Shown here: in pieces, positions 49,038-57,332 of the stretch | Layout of the letters: every line of letters begins with the position of its first letter | How positions within the stretch are numbered: position 1 is the stretch's first letter | Assembly (NCBI GenBank): GCA_003220535.1 | Contig: QHSU01000079.1 | Span: 1 to 64,000 of the forward strand | Direction of reading: 5' to 3' | DNA length: 64,000 bases | DNA from: Candidatus Rokuibacteriota bacterium | GTDB lineage: Bacteria > Methylomirabilota > Methylomirabilia > Rokubacteriales > CSP1-6 | Translations under genes and position numbers: made by a program | Notes under the pieces: model-generated | Seen by the model: only the letters and a program-made list of their open reading frames with translations | Databases searched by the model: none | What the model was told of the DNA's origin: nothing

Positions 49038-50429
49038 GTGCCCCCATTCACCGTGCAGGACATCGTCCGCGCCACCCAGGGCGCCCTGGTCGCTGGTGAC
49101 CTCGGCGTGCCCGTCACCGGAGTGTCGATCGACTCGCGGACGCTCGGCGTCGGGGAAGCCTTCTTCGCGATCCGGGGCTACCGTCTCGACGGCCACGCGT
49201 TCCTCGCCGACGCGGCCTCCCGCGGCGCCGCGTGCCTGGTCGTCCAGGCGCTCCACGACGACGTCCCGGCCAACGTCCCGCTGGTGCTCGTCGAGGACAC
49301 GACGCGGGCGCTGGGTCTGCTCGCCGCGTACCACCGCGCGCGATTCTCGATCCCCGTCGTCGCGGTAACCGGCTCGAACGGCAAGACGACCACCAAGGAG
49401 CTGATCGCCGGCGTCCTCGGCGTGCGTTGGCAGGTGCTGAAGCCGAGCGGGAGCTTCAACAACCAGTGGGGGCTCCCGTTGACGCTCCTGCGGCTCGCGG
49501 CCGAGCACCAGGCGCTCGTGCTCGAGATCGGCAGCCAGCATCCGGGGGAGATCGCCGCCCTCGCCGAGCTCGCGCGCCCGACCGTCGCCGCCGTCACGAC
49601 GATCGCGCACGCCCACACGGAATTCCTCGGATCGCTCGACGGTGTTCGCGCCGAGAAGGTGGCGCTCGTCCGTGCCGTCGGTGCCGAGGGCCGCGTCGTG
49701 CTCAACGCCGACGACCCGCGGGTGGCCGGGATGGCGCGGGACGCCCGGGCGCCCGTCATCACGTACGGCCGCTCGGCGGCGGCCGACGTGCGGGCGACCG
49801 GCGAGCCCGTCGAGGATGCGCGGTCGCTCACGTTCACGCTCGAGAGCGGCGGCGCTCGCGCGCCGGTGACGCTTGCCTTCGTCGGACGGCACAACGTGAC
49901 GAACGCGCTGGCCGCCGCGGCGGTGGGCGTGGCCCTGGGCTGGCCGCTCGACGAGATCGCCCGCGGCCTCGGCGAGGCGCGGCCGGTGGCGGGGCGCTGC
50001 GTGTGGCGCGACGCGGGCGGTGTGCGCATCCTCGACGACACGTACAATGCGAATCCGGTCTCGGTCCGCGCCGCCCTCGAGACCGCCGCGGCGCGCCGCG
50101 CCGCGGCGCCGTCCGGCCGCCTCGTGGTCGTGCTGGGCGATATGCTGGAGCTGGGCGCGATCGCCGAGGAGGCGCATCAGGAGATGGGCCGCGCCGTGGT
50201 GGCGGCCGGCGCCGACGAGTTCGTCGGCGTGGGCCGGATGTCGCGCTTGGCCGTCGAGACCGCGCGCGCGGCGGGCCTCGTCGAGGCGCGCCACGCCACG
50301 ACGTTCGAGGACACCGTGGCCCACCTTCTCAAGCGGGTCGCGTCCGGCGACGTCGTGCTCGTCAAGGGCTCGCGCGGCATGCGCATGGAGCGGGTCGTGG
50401 ACGCGCTGGTGGCGCGCCTGGCCCGATGA
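49038..50429 (+). CDS. murF: UDP-MurNAc-tripeptide:D-Ala-D-Ala ligase MurF
   Basis: 463 aa from GTG 49038 with AGGAG upstream. N-terminal substrate domain (GVSIDSRTLGVGEAFFAIRG), ATP-binding VTGSNGKTTTKEL, central NNQWGLPLTLL and EIGSQHPGEIAALAELARP, C-terminal DDTYNANPVSVRAAL. It adds the D-Ala-D-Ala dipeptide to the UDP-MurNAc-tripeptide. The dipeptide must come from a Ddl ligase encoded outside this cluster. Confidence 0.95.
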   Translation: MPPFTVQDIVRATQGALVAGDLGVPVTGVSIDSRTLGVGEAFFAIRGYRLDGHAFLADAASRGAACLVVQALHDDVPANVPLVLVEDTTRALGLLAAYHRARFSIPVVAVTGSNGKTTTKELIAGVLGVRWQVLKPSGSFNNQWGLPLTLLRLAAEHQALVLEIGSQHPGEIAALAELARPTVAAVTTIAHAHTEFLGSLDGVRAEKVALVRAVGAEGRVVLNADDPRVAGMARDARAPVITYGRSAAADVRATGEPVEDARSLTFTLESGGARAPVTLAFVGRHNVTNALAAAAVGVALGWPLDEIARGLGEARPVAGRCVWRDAGGVRILDDTYNANPVSVRAALETAAARRAAAPSGRLVVVLGDMLELGAIAEEAHQEMGRAVVAAGADEFVGVGRMSRLAVETARAAGLVEARHATTFEDTVAHLLKRVASGDVVLVKGSRGMRMERVVDALVARLAR

Positions 50430-50438
50430 AGGGAACGG

Positions 50439-51518
50439 ATGCTCTACTACTTCCTGGTCCCGCTCGCCAAGGACCACATCGTCTTCAACGTCTTCCGCTA
50501 CCTCTCCTTCCGCTCATTCATGGCGCTGATCTCGGCACTCATCATCTCGCTCGTCGTCGGACCGTGGCTGATCCGCCGGCTGCGCCTGATGCAGCACGGC
50601 GGCGAGACGATCCGCGAGGACACCCCGGAGCGGCACCGCACGAAGAAGGGCACGCCGACGATGGGTGGGATCGTCATCCTCGTCGCGATCATCTCGACGA
50701 CCCTGCTGTGGGCCAACCTCACGAACCGCTACGTGTGGGTGGTGGTCCTGGCGACGGCCGGCTTCGGAGTGATCGGCATCTGGGACGACCTGACCAAGTT
50801 GCGCCGGCGCAAGGGCCTCGCCACGCGCGTGAAGTTCAGCGCGCAGCTCGTGCTGGCGCTCGGGGTCGTGCAGCTGGTCTTCTGGCAGGCGCCCAGCGCG
50901 TGGCTGCCGGTGCTGGCGATCCCCTTCTTCAAGGGCTGGCTCGTCGAGCTGGGCTGGCTCTGGATCCCGTTCGCGATGCTCGTCATCGTCGGCGCCTCGA
51001 ACGCCGTGAACCTGACGGACGGACTCGACGGGCTGGCGATCGGCCCGGTCATCATGGCCGGCGCCGCGTTCGGAGTGATCGCGTACCTCACGGGCAACTT
51101 CCGGGCCGCCGACTATCTCAAGATCCTCAACGTGCGCGGGGCGGGCGAGCTGACGGTCTTCTGCGGCGCGCTGATCGGCGCGGCGATCGGATTCCTCTGG
51201 TTCAACTGCCACCCGGCCGAGATCTTCATGGGCGACGCGGGCTCGCTGGCCCTGGGCGGCGCGATCGGCACGCTGGCGGTCCTGACCAAGGCCGAGCTGC
51301 TGCTGCCGCTGATCGGCGGCCTCTACGTCGTCGAGGCGGTGTCGGTCATCATCCAGGTCGCGAGCTTCAAGCTGACCGGGCGCCGCGTGTTCCGCATGGC
51401 ACCGTTGCACCATCACTACGAGCTCTCGGGCTGGCCCGAGCCGAAGATCGTCGTCCGCTTCTGGATTGTCTCGTTCGCGCTCGCGCTGCTGGCGCTCACG
51501 ACCTTGAAGCTCCGATGA
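50439..51518 (+). CDS. mraY: phospho-MurNAc-pentapeptide translocase MraY
   Basis: 359 aa with about ten transmembrane helices. Hallmarks include HRTKKGTPTMGG, GIWDDLTKLRRRKGLATRVK (the Asp pair region), NAVNLTDGLDGLAIGP, NCHPAEIFMGDAGSLALGG and the His loop MAPLHHHYELSGW. It makes lipid I from UDP-MurNAc-pentapeptide and undecaprenyl phosphate at the inner membrane. Confidence 0.97.
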   Translation: MLYYFLVPLAKDHIVFNVFRYLSFRSFMALISALIISLVVGPWLIRRLRLMQHGGETIREDTPERHRTKKGTPTMGGIVILVAIISTTLLWANLTNRYVWVVVLATAGFGVIGIWDDLTKLRRRKGLATRVKFSAQLVLALGVVQLVFWQAPSAWLPVLAIPFFKGWLVELGWLWIPFAMLVIVGASNAVNLTDGLDGLAIGPVIMAGAAFGVIAYLTGNFRAADYLKILNVRGAGELTVFCGALIGAAIGFLWFNCHPAEIFMGDAGSLALGGAIGTLAVLTKAELLLPLIGGLYVVEAVSVIIQVASFKLTGRRVFRMAPLHHHYELSGWPEPKIVVRFWIVSFALALLALTTLKLR

Positions 51519-51525
51519 GGGACGC

Positions 51526-52932
51526 GTGAGCCCCCTCGACGAGGTGGAGACGATGACCCGGGGTCAGGCCTATCTGCGCTCCCTCGCCGGCCGTCGCGTG
51601 ACGGTGGTGGGGCTCGCGAAGAGCGGCATCGCGGCGGCGCGGCTGCTGCGCGCGGCCGGGGCCGACGTCGTCGGCACCGACGCCAAGCCGATCGGCGCGC
51701 TCGGGCGCGAGGCGGCCGGGCTCGCCGAGATCGGCGTGCGCCTGGTCGCGGGCGCCGGGGAGACGGCGGCCGCCTTCGCCGACGCCGAGCTGGTGGTGGT
51801 GAGCCCGGGCGTCCCGCTCGACGGGGATCAGCTCGCCCGCGTGCGCGCCCGCCAGGTGCCGATCATCGGCGAGCTCGAGCTCGGCTGGCGGGCGATGGAG
51901 GCGGACACAATCGCGATCACGGGGACGAATGGCAAGACGACGACCACCGCGCTGATCGGCGCGGTGCTGGACCAGCAGCCGCGGCCCGTCCTCGTCGCCG
52001 GGAACATCGGCACGCCGCTCGCCGCGCACGCGCTCGCGTTTCCGGCCGACGGTCTCGCGGTGTGCGAGGTGTCGAGCTTCCAGCTCGAGACCACCGAGCT
52101 CTTTCAACCCAGGGTCGCGGTGGTGCTCAACCTCACGCCGGATCATCTCGACCGGCACGGGACGTTCGCCGCCTACGTCGATGCGAAGGCCCGGATCTTC
52201 GCGAATCAGACGGCGGCCGATTGCGTCGTCCTGAACGCGGACGACGAGGCGACCCGGGCGCTCGCGCCCCGGTCGGCGGCGCCCGTGGTGTGGTTCAGCC
52301 GGCAGCGCGAGCTGGCCCACGGTGTCTTCGTCCGCGACGGCCGGATCGCGGCGAAGCTCAACGGCCACGTCGAGGAGATCTGCCTGCTGTCGGAGATCTG
52401 CCTGCGCGGCCAGCACAACGTGGAGAACGTCCTCGCGGCGACCGCCTGCGCGCTCTGGACCGGCATGTCGCCCGCGGTGATCCGCTCGGCCATCGGGCGC
52501 TTCCGCGGCGTGGCGCACCGGATCGAGTGGGTCCGCGATCTCAAGGGGGTCCAGTACTACAACGACTCCAAGGGCACCAACGTCGCGTCGACCCTCCGGG
52601 CGCTCGAGAGCTTCCCGGGGCGGATCGTGCTGATCGCGGGCGGCAAGGGCAAGGGACAGGCCTGGGAACCGCTCGCGGCGGCGGCCCGCGGGCGGGTCAC
52701 GCACGCGCTGCTCATCGGCGAGGACGCCGAGAAGATCGGCGCCGCGCTCACGGCGACGGCGATCCCCCTGACGTTCTGCCGATCGCTCCAGGAGGCCGTC
52801 GAGAAGGCGCGCACGGTCGCCGCGCCTGGCGACGTCGTCCTGCTGTCGCCGGCCTGCGCCTCGTTCGACATGTTCGACAATTTTGAACATCGGGGTGACG
52901 TATTCAAAAAGCTCGTGGAACGGCTCGACTGA
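51526..52932 (+). CDS. murD: UDP-MurNAc-L-alanine:D-glutamate ligase MurD
   Basis: 468 aa from GTG 51526. N-terminal Rossmann-like VTVVGLAKSGIAAARLLRAAGA, ATP loop ITGTNGKTTTTALIG, EVSSFQLETTELFQPRVAVVLNLTPDHLDRHGT, VQYYNDSKGTNVAST and the C-terminal LLSPACASFDMFDNFEHRGDVFK. It adds D-Glu to UDP-MurNAc-L-Ala. The last 18 codons and the sequence just beyond are duplicated 74 bp downstream (see the repeat). Confidence 0.96.
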   Translation: MSPLDEVETMTRGQAYLRSLAGRRVTVVGLAKSGIAAARLLRAAGADVVGTDAKPIGALGREAAGLAEIGVRLVAGAGETAAAFADAELVVVSPGVPLDGDQLARVRARQVPIIGELELGWRAMEADTIAITGTNGKTTTTALIGAVLDQQPRPVLVAGNIGTPLAAHALAFPADGLAVCEVSSFQLETTELFQPRVAVVLNLTPDHLDRHGTFAAYVDAKARIFANQTAADCVVLNADDEATRALAPRSAAPVVWFSRQRELAHGVFVRDGRIAAKLNGHVEEICLLSEICLRGQHNVENVLAATACALWTGMSPAVIRSAIGRFRGVAHRIEWVRDLKGVQYYNDSKGTNVASTLRALESFPGRIVLIAGGKGKGQAWEPLAAAARGRVTHALLIGEDAEKIGAALTATAIPLTFCRSLQEAVEKARTVAAPGDVVLLSPACASFDMFDNFEHRGDVFKKLVERLD

Positions 52933-53013
52933 TGTCGAGAACGCAGCTCCGCTGCGGCGAACATCGGGGTGACGTGTTCACAAAGCTCGTGGAGCGCCTC
53001 GACTGATGTCGAG
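52885..53013 (+). repeat. 55-bp direct duplication of the murD 3' end
   Basis: 52885-52939 (end of murD, its stop and GATGTCGAG) is repeated at 52959-53013 with only a few substitutions. The second copy still reads EHRGDVFTKLVERLD and a TGA, but 74 bp out of step with the first, so it is not part of murD. It looks like the remnant of a second murD-like 3' end, left by recombination. Confidence 0.75.
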
Positions 53014-53021
53014 CCTGCATC

Positions 53022-53118
53022 GGTTAGTCCGGGCGATCGGAGAGTCCGCAGCGCTCCTTCGAGCGGTGGGGGGGTCTGGGGGAGGAGCGGCGCTCGCTCC
53101 CCCCCAGCCCGACTAACC
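53022..53118. repeat. 97-bp inverted-repeat element between murD and ftsW
   Basis: The terminal arms GGTTAGTCCGGGC (53022-53034) and GCCCGACTAACC (53107-53118) are complementary apart from one extra base. An inner G-rich/C-rich pair (CTGGGGGAGGAGCG with CGCTCGCTCCCCCCAG) would extend the fold. It could be a MITE-like or REP-like insertion in the dcw cluster, or an RNA structure between murD and ftsW. Confidence 0.5.
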
Positions 53119-53141
53119 TGCCCAGAAAGCTCGCGCCCGAC

Positions 53142-54215
53142 GTGTGGCTGTTCGGCGTCGCCGTCGTCCTCCTCTCGGCGGGCGTGGTGATGGTGTACTC
53201 CGCGAGCGCGATCGTGGCGGCCGACCGCTTTCACGACCCGTACTTCTTCCTCAAGAAGCAGCTCTTCTGGGCGCTGCTCGGCGCCGCGTGCCTGTGGATG
53301 GCGATCCGCCTCGACTACCGGCGCCTCGAGCGGTTCGTGCTGCCGCTGCTGATCTTCGCGGGTGTGCTCCTGGTGCTGGTGCTCGTGACGCCGATCGGCC
53401 AGGCGATCAACGGCACGCGCCGCTGGATCCGGTTCGGTCCCGTGTCGTTCCAGCCGGCCGAGCTGGCCAAGCTCGCGCTCGTCCTCTATCTCGCGGCGTT
53501 TCTCGCGCGCAAAGGGGAGGCGATCGCCGACTTCCGGCGCGGGCTCTTGCCGCCACTCGCGGTGGCCGGCCTCCTGGCCGCCCTCGTCCTGGCGCAGCCG
53601 GATCTCGGCAACTGCCTGACGCTCATCACGCTTACCTTCACGCTCCTGTTCCTCGCCGGCGGCCGCGTCCGCCACCTCGGGCTCATCCTGGCCGCCGCGG
53701 TGCCGCCGCTCGTGATCGCGATCTGGGCGGCGCCGTACCGGCTCCGTCGCATCGTCGCGTTCGTCGACCCGTGGTCGGATCCGCGCGGCAGTGGGTTCCA
53801 GATCATCCAGTCGTGGCTCGCGTTCGGCAACGGCGGGATCTTCGGCCAGGGCATCGGCGCGTCCCGGCAGAAGCTCTTCTATCTCCCGGAGCCGCACACG
53901 GACTTCATCTTCGCGATCATCGGCGAGGAGCTGGGCTTTGTCGGCGCCGCCGCCATCGTCGCCCTGTTCGTCGTCTTGATCTGGCGCGGGCTCCGCATCG
54001 GCCTGCGGGCGCCCGATCCGTTCGGCGGATACCTGGCGCTCGGGATCACCGTGCTGATCGCGACGCAGACGCTCGTGAACCTGGGGGTCGTGACGGGCCT
54101 CCTGCCGACCAAGGGGCTGCCCCTGCCGTTCATCTCCTTCGGCGGCTCGGCTCTGCTCGTGACGATGCTCTCGACGGGAGTGCTCCTGAACATCTCCCAG
54201 CATGCCCATGTTTAA
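53142..54215 (+). CDS. ftsW: septal peptidoglycan polymerase FtsW
   Basis: 357 aa from GTG 53142, with ten hydrophobic helices. SEDS-family marks are VVMVYSASAIVA, NGTRRWIRFGPVSFQPAELAKLALVLYLA, RIVAFVDPWSDPRGSGFQIIQSWLAFGNGGIFGQGIGASRQK, LPEPHTDFIFAIIGEELGF and KGLPLPFISFGGSALL. GTG 53142 begins right at the first helix. The preceding in-frame codons (LPRKLAPD from CTG 53118) look like the usual FtsW N-terminus, so initiation may be at that CTG. It polymerises glycan strands from lipid II with FtsI. Confidence 0.94.
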   Translation: MWLFGVAVVLLSAGVVMVYSASAIVAADRFHDPYFFLKKQLFWALLGAACLWMAIRLDYRRLERFVLPLLIFAGVLLVLVLVTPIGQAINGTRRWIRFGPVSFQPAELAKLALVLYLAAFLARKGEAIADFRRGLLPPLAVAGLLAALVLAQPDLGNCLTLITLTFTLLFLAGGRVRHLGLILAAAVPPLVIAIWAAPYRLRRIVAFVDPWSDPRGSGFQIIQSWLAFGNGGIFGQGIGASRQKLFYLPEPHTDFIFAIIGEELGFVGAAAIVALFVVLIWRGLRIGLRAPDPFGGYLALGITVLIATQTLVNLGVVTGLLPTKGLPLPFISFGGSALLVTMLSTGVLLNISQHAHV

Positions 54216-55608
54216 GCGCTACCAGCAGATCCATTTCGTGGGGATCGGTGGCATCGGCATGTCCGGGATCGCCGAGATCTTGCTCAACCTCGGCTACCGG
54301 GTGACCGGATCCGATCAGAAGAAGAACGATGCGATCGAGCGGCTCGCCGAGCTCGGCGCGAAGATCTTCATCGGGCACCAGGCGGCGAACGTCGAGGGCG
54401 CGCACGTCGTCGTCTACTCCTCGGCGGTCTCGCGCGACAACGTCGAGGTCCAGGTGGCGCGACAGCGTCAGATCCCGACGATTCCCCGGGCCGAGATGCT
54501 GGCCGAGCTGATGCGTCTCAAGTACGGGATCGCCGTCGCCGGCACCCACGGCAAGACGACGACCACCTCGATGGTCGGCGCCGTGCTCGCCGAGGGCCAT
54601 TTCGATCCGACGATCGTGGTGGGCGGCCGGGTGACGAGCCTCGGGTCGAACGCGCGGCTCGGCCAGGGCGAGTACCTGGTCGCCGAAGCCGACGAATCCG
54701 ACGGCTCGTTCCTGAAGCTCGCCCCGACGATCGCGGTCGTCACGACGGTCGACGCCGAGCACCTCGATCACTATGGGAGTCTCGACGCGATTTGCGACGC
54801 CTTCGTCGCGTTCGTCAACAAGGTGCCCTTCTACGGCTCGGCCGTCCTGTGCCTGGATCAGCCGAACATCCAGCTGCTCATTCCGCGAATCGAGAAGCGG
54901 ATCATCACGTACGGCCTGGAGTCGGGCGCGGAGCTCGTGGCGCGGCGCCTGCACCTCACGGGAATGACCAGCCGCTTCGAGGTCTTCCAGCGCGGGAGCC
55001 TCCTCGGCGAGCTCACGCTGCAGATCCCGGGCCGCCACAACGTGCTCAACGCCCTGGCGGCGGTGGGCGTCGCGCTGGATCTCGACATTCCCTTCGCCGC
55101 CATCCAGAAGGCGCTGGCCGGGTTCTCGGGAGTCCAGCGCCGCTTTCAGATCCGTGGGCGCGCCCGCGGCGTGACGGTCGTCGACGACTACGGCCACCAC
55201 CCCGCCGAGATCCGGGCGACCCTGGCCGCCGCCAAGGCCGGGTTCGACTGCCGGGTCGTGACGGTGTTCCAGCCGCATCGCTACACTCGCACCTTGCACC
55301 TACGACAGGAGTTCCTCACGGCGTTCAACCTGGCTGACGTGCTGATCGTGATGGACGTCTACGGGGCCGGCGAGCCGCCGATCCCCGGCGTCACGGGGGA
55401 GGATCTCGCCGATGGGATCCGCTCGCACGGACATCGCGACGTCACGTATCTCGGAAGTGACCGGACGCGCATCGTCGAGCATCTCTGGGAGATCGCCCGC
55501 GCAGGCGACCTCGTGATCACGCTCGGCGCCGGCGACGTGAGCCAGCTCGGTCCGGAGCTCCTGAAACGCCTCGACGCCGACTCGCAGACTGGGAGGTCCA
55601 CATGCTAG
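54202..55608 (+). CDS. murC: UDP-MurNAc:L-alanine ligase MurC
   Basis: 468 aa; ATG 54202 overlaps ftsW by 14 bases (a second ATG is two codons later). Signatures are HFVGIGGIGMSGIAEILLNLGY, VAGTHGKTTTTSMVGAVL, EADESDGSFLKLAPTIAVVTTVDAEHLDHYG, VVDDYGHHPAEIRATL and FQPHRYTRTL. It adds L-Ala to UDP-MurNAc, the first peptide step. murG, which normally lies between ftsW and murC, is absent. Confidence 0.97.
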   Translation: MPMFKRYQQIHFVGIGGIGMSGIAEILLNLGYRVTGSDQKKNDAIERLAELGAKIFIGHQAANVEGAHVVVYSSAVSRDNVEVQVARQRQIPTIPRAEMLAELMRLKYGIAVAGTHGKTTTTSMVGAVLAEGHFDPTIVVGGRVTSLGSNARLGQGEYLVAEADESDGSFLKLAPTIAVVTTVDAEHLDHYGSLDAICDAFVAFVNKVPFYGSAVLCLDQPNIQLLIPRIEKRIITYGLESGAELVARRLHLTGMTSRFEVFQRGSLLGELTLQIPGRHNVLNALAAVGVALDLDIPFAAIQKALAGFSGVQRRFQIRGRARGVTVVDDYGHHPAEIRATLAAAKAGFDCRVVTVFQPHRYTRTLHLRQEFLTAFNLADVLIVMDVYGAGEPPIPGVTGEDLADGIRSHGHRDVTYLGSDRTRIVEHLWEIARAGDLVITLGAGDVSQLGPELLKRLDADSQTGRSTC

Positions 55609-56480
55609 GAGAGATCCGGGGGGAAGTGCGGTTCAAGGAGCCCCTGAGCTTCCACACCTCGCTCCGCATCGGCGGCAGCGCCGACATCTTCGTCGTGCCG
55701 CAAGACGTGGACGACATCCGCCACGCGCTCATGTTCGCCGAGCGCGAGCAGCTGCCGGTCTCGGTGATCGGCGGCGGCAACAACATGCTGGTCAAGGACC
55801 GTGGCGTGCGCGGTGTCGTCCTGCGGCTCGAGGGTTGCCTCGGGCGCGCGGAGTTCCACGGCGAGGAAGCGATCGCCGGGGCGGGCGTGAGCCTCTCGGC
55901 GCTGATTCGAGAAGCGGCCGCCATCAACCTCGGAGGCATCGAGTGCCTCGTCGGGATCCCGGCCACCATCGGCGGCGCGCTCGCGATGAATGCCGGCACC
56001 GCCGACGGCTCGATCGGCGATTTCGTCAGCGCGGTCTACTTCCTGCACCCGGATGGCTCGCTCGGCGAGTTCAAGCCGAGCGCGGGCACGTTCGCCTACC
56101 AGAACTTCAACGCGCCGCTCGGCGCCGTGCTGATCGGCTGCCGCCTCCGGTTCCATCGCCGGCCGATGGCGGAGATCCAGAAAGAGATGAAGCAGCGGCT
56201 CAAGGTGAAGAAGTCCACGCAGCCGCTGGCGCTGGCCTCGGCCGGATGCGTGTGGAAGAACCCGGCGGGCGACCTCGCCGCCCGGATGATCGAGAAGTGC
56301 GGGCTCAAGGGCAAGCGGATCAACAGCGCGGAGATCTCGTCCAAGCACGCGAACTTCATCGTGAACCGGGGCGGGGCGAGCGCCGCGGACATCCTGGCGC
56401 TCATGGACCTCACGCGTGAGCGCGTGCAGGCTCAGTTCTCGGTCACGCTCGAGAACGAGATCCGGGTCATCGGGGAGTAG
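55602..56480 (+). CDS. murB: UDP-N-acetylenolpyruvoylglucosamine reductase MurB
   Basis: 292 aa. The FAD-binding start is HTSLRIGGSADIFVVPQDVDDIRHAL with VIGGGNNMLVKDRGVRGVVLRL. IPATIGGALAMNAGT, the catalytic Ser region LASAGCVWKNPAGDLAARMIEKCGLKG and KHANFIVNRGGASAADILALM indicate a type II (Gram-positive-like) MurB of short length. It reduces enolpyruvyl-UDP-GlcNAc to UDP-MurNAc with NADPH. GGGAGG lies five bases before ATG 55602, inside the murC end. Confidence 0.96.
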   Translation: MLGEIRGEVRFKEPLSFHTSLRIGGSADIFVVPQDVDDIRHALMFAEREQLPVSVIGGGNNMLVKDRGVRGVVLRLEGCLGRAEFHGEEAIAGAGVSLSALIREAAAINLGGIECLVGIPATIGGALAMNAGTADGSIGDFVSAVYFLHPDGSLGEFKPSAGTFAYQNFNAPLGAVLIGCRLRFHRRPMAEIQKEMKQRLKVKKSTQPLALASAGCVWKNPAGDLAARMIEKCGLKGKRINSAEISSKHANFIVNRGGASAADILALMDLTRERVQAQFSVTLENEIRVIGE

Positions 56481-57332
56481 ATGCCGAGCGGCCTCATCTC
56501 GCCGAGAAGCCGCGCCGCGACCCTCGCCGATGTGGGCGAGCGGTCGGCGTTCGTCGCGCGCCAGCGCGTGGGCCGGCCGCGGCGCCGGCGGGTGGACTGG
56601 CGCGCGCGCGTGCGGCGCCTGATCGGCGTCGCCCTGACGATCGTCGCGGTCCCGGCCGCCGTCGGCGCCGCCGGCCACTGGCTCACGACGACGCACCGGT
56701 TCGCGGTGACGAGCGTGGAGGTGCGCGGCGTCTCCCGCCTCCCGCCCGAGCACATCCTCGCGGTGGCCGCGATCCCGCGGGGCACGAACATCTTCCGCCT
56801 GGACACGACCGGGGTGACCGGCCGCGTGGAATCGCTGCCCGAAGTCCGCCGGGCCGACGTCGTGCGCGAGTTGCCCGGCCGGGTCGTGATCAGCGTCGAG
56901 GAGCGGCGCCCGTTCACGCTCGTCCACGGCGGGCGCCTGCACTGGATGGACGAGGAGGGACGGTTGCTCGGCGCCTCGCCCGAGGCGGTGGCGCCGCCGA
57001 TGCCCGTCATCAGCGGTCTGTCGGCGGACGAGCTCGCGTCCATGCGAACCGCCCCCGGACCGAAGGCCCGCGCGGCGATCGCGGTGATCCGTGCCCTGCT
57101 GCGGAGCGGCAACGGGCTGACCGCCGAGATCTCGGAGATCGACATGAGCCGTCGGGAGGGCCCGGTGCTCTACACGGTCGACGGCGTCGAGGTGCGCCTC
57201 GGCAACGAGGACTGGGAAGAGCGCCTCGCCCGCCTCGAAGGCGTCCTCGCCCAGGTCGCGACGCAGGACGTGCGGACGGTCGACCTCCGGTTCCGCGATC
57301 AGGTCGTCTTCCAGCGCGGAGGCGCGCGATGA
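56481..57332 (+). CDS. ftsQ: cell division protein FtsQ
   Basis: 283 aa starting immediately after the murB stop. A basic cytoplasmic N-terminus (about 1-45), one transmembrane helix (LIGVALTIVAVPAAVGAAG), then a POTRA domain (FAVTSVEVRGVSRLPPEHILAVAAIPRGTNIFRLDTTGVTGRVESLPEVRRADVVRELPGRVVISVEER) and the FtsQ beta domain. It links FtsA/FtsZ and FtsLB at the septum. ddl, usually just upstream, is missing. It overlaps ftsA by four bases. Confidence 0.92.
   Translation: MPSGLISPRSRAATLADVGERSAFVARQRVGRPRRRRVDWRARVRRLIGVALTIVAVPAAVGAAGHWLTTTHRFAVTSVEVRGVSRLPPEHILAVAAIPRGTNIFRLDTTGVTGRVESLPEVRRADVVRELPGRVVISVEERRPFTLVHGGRLHWMDEEGRLLGASPEAVAPPMPVISGLSADELASMRTAPGPKARAAIAVIRALLRSGNGLTAEISEIDMSRREGPVLYTVDGVEVRLGNEDWEERLARLEGVLAQVATQDVRTVDLRFRDQVVFQRGGAR

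Noticed and set aside
53144..54304. Hidden murG in another frame over ftsW
   Set aside because: The frame is an Arg/Pro-rich shadow of ftsW and shows no glycosyltransferase motifs.
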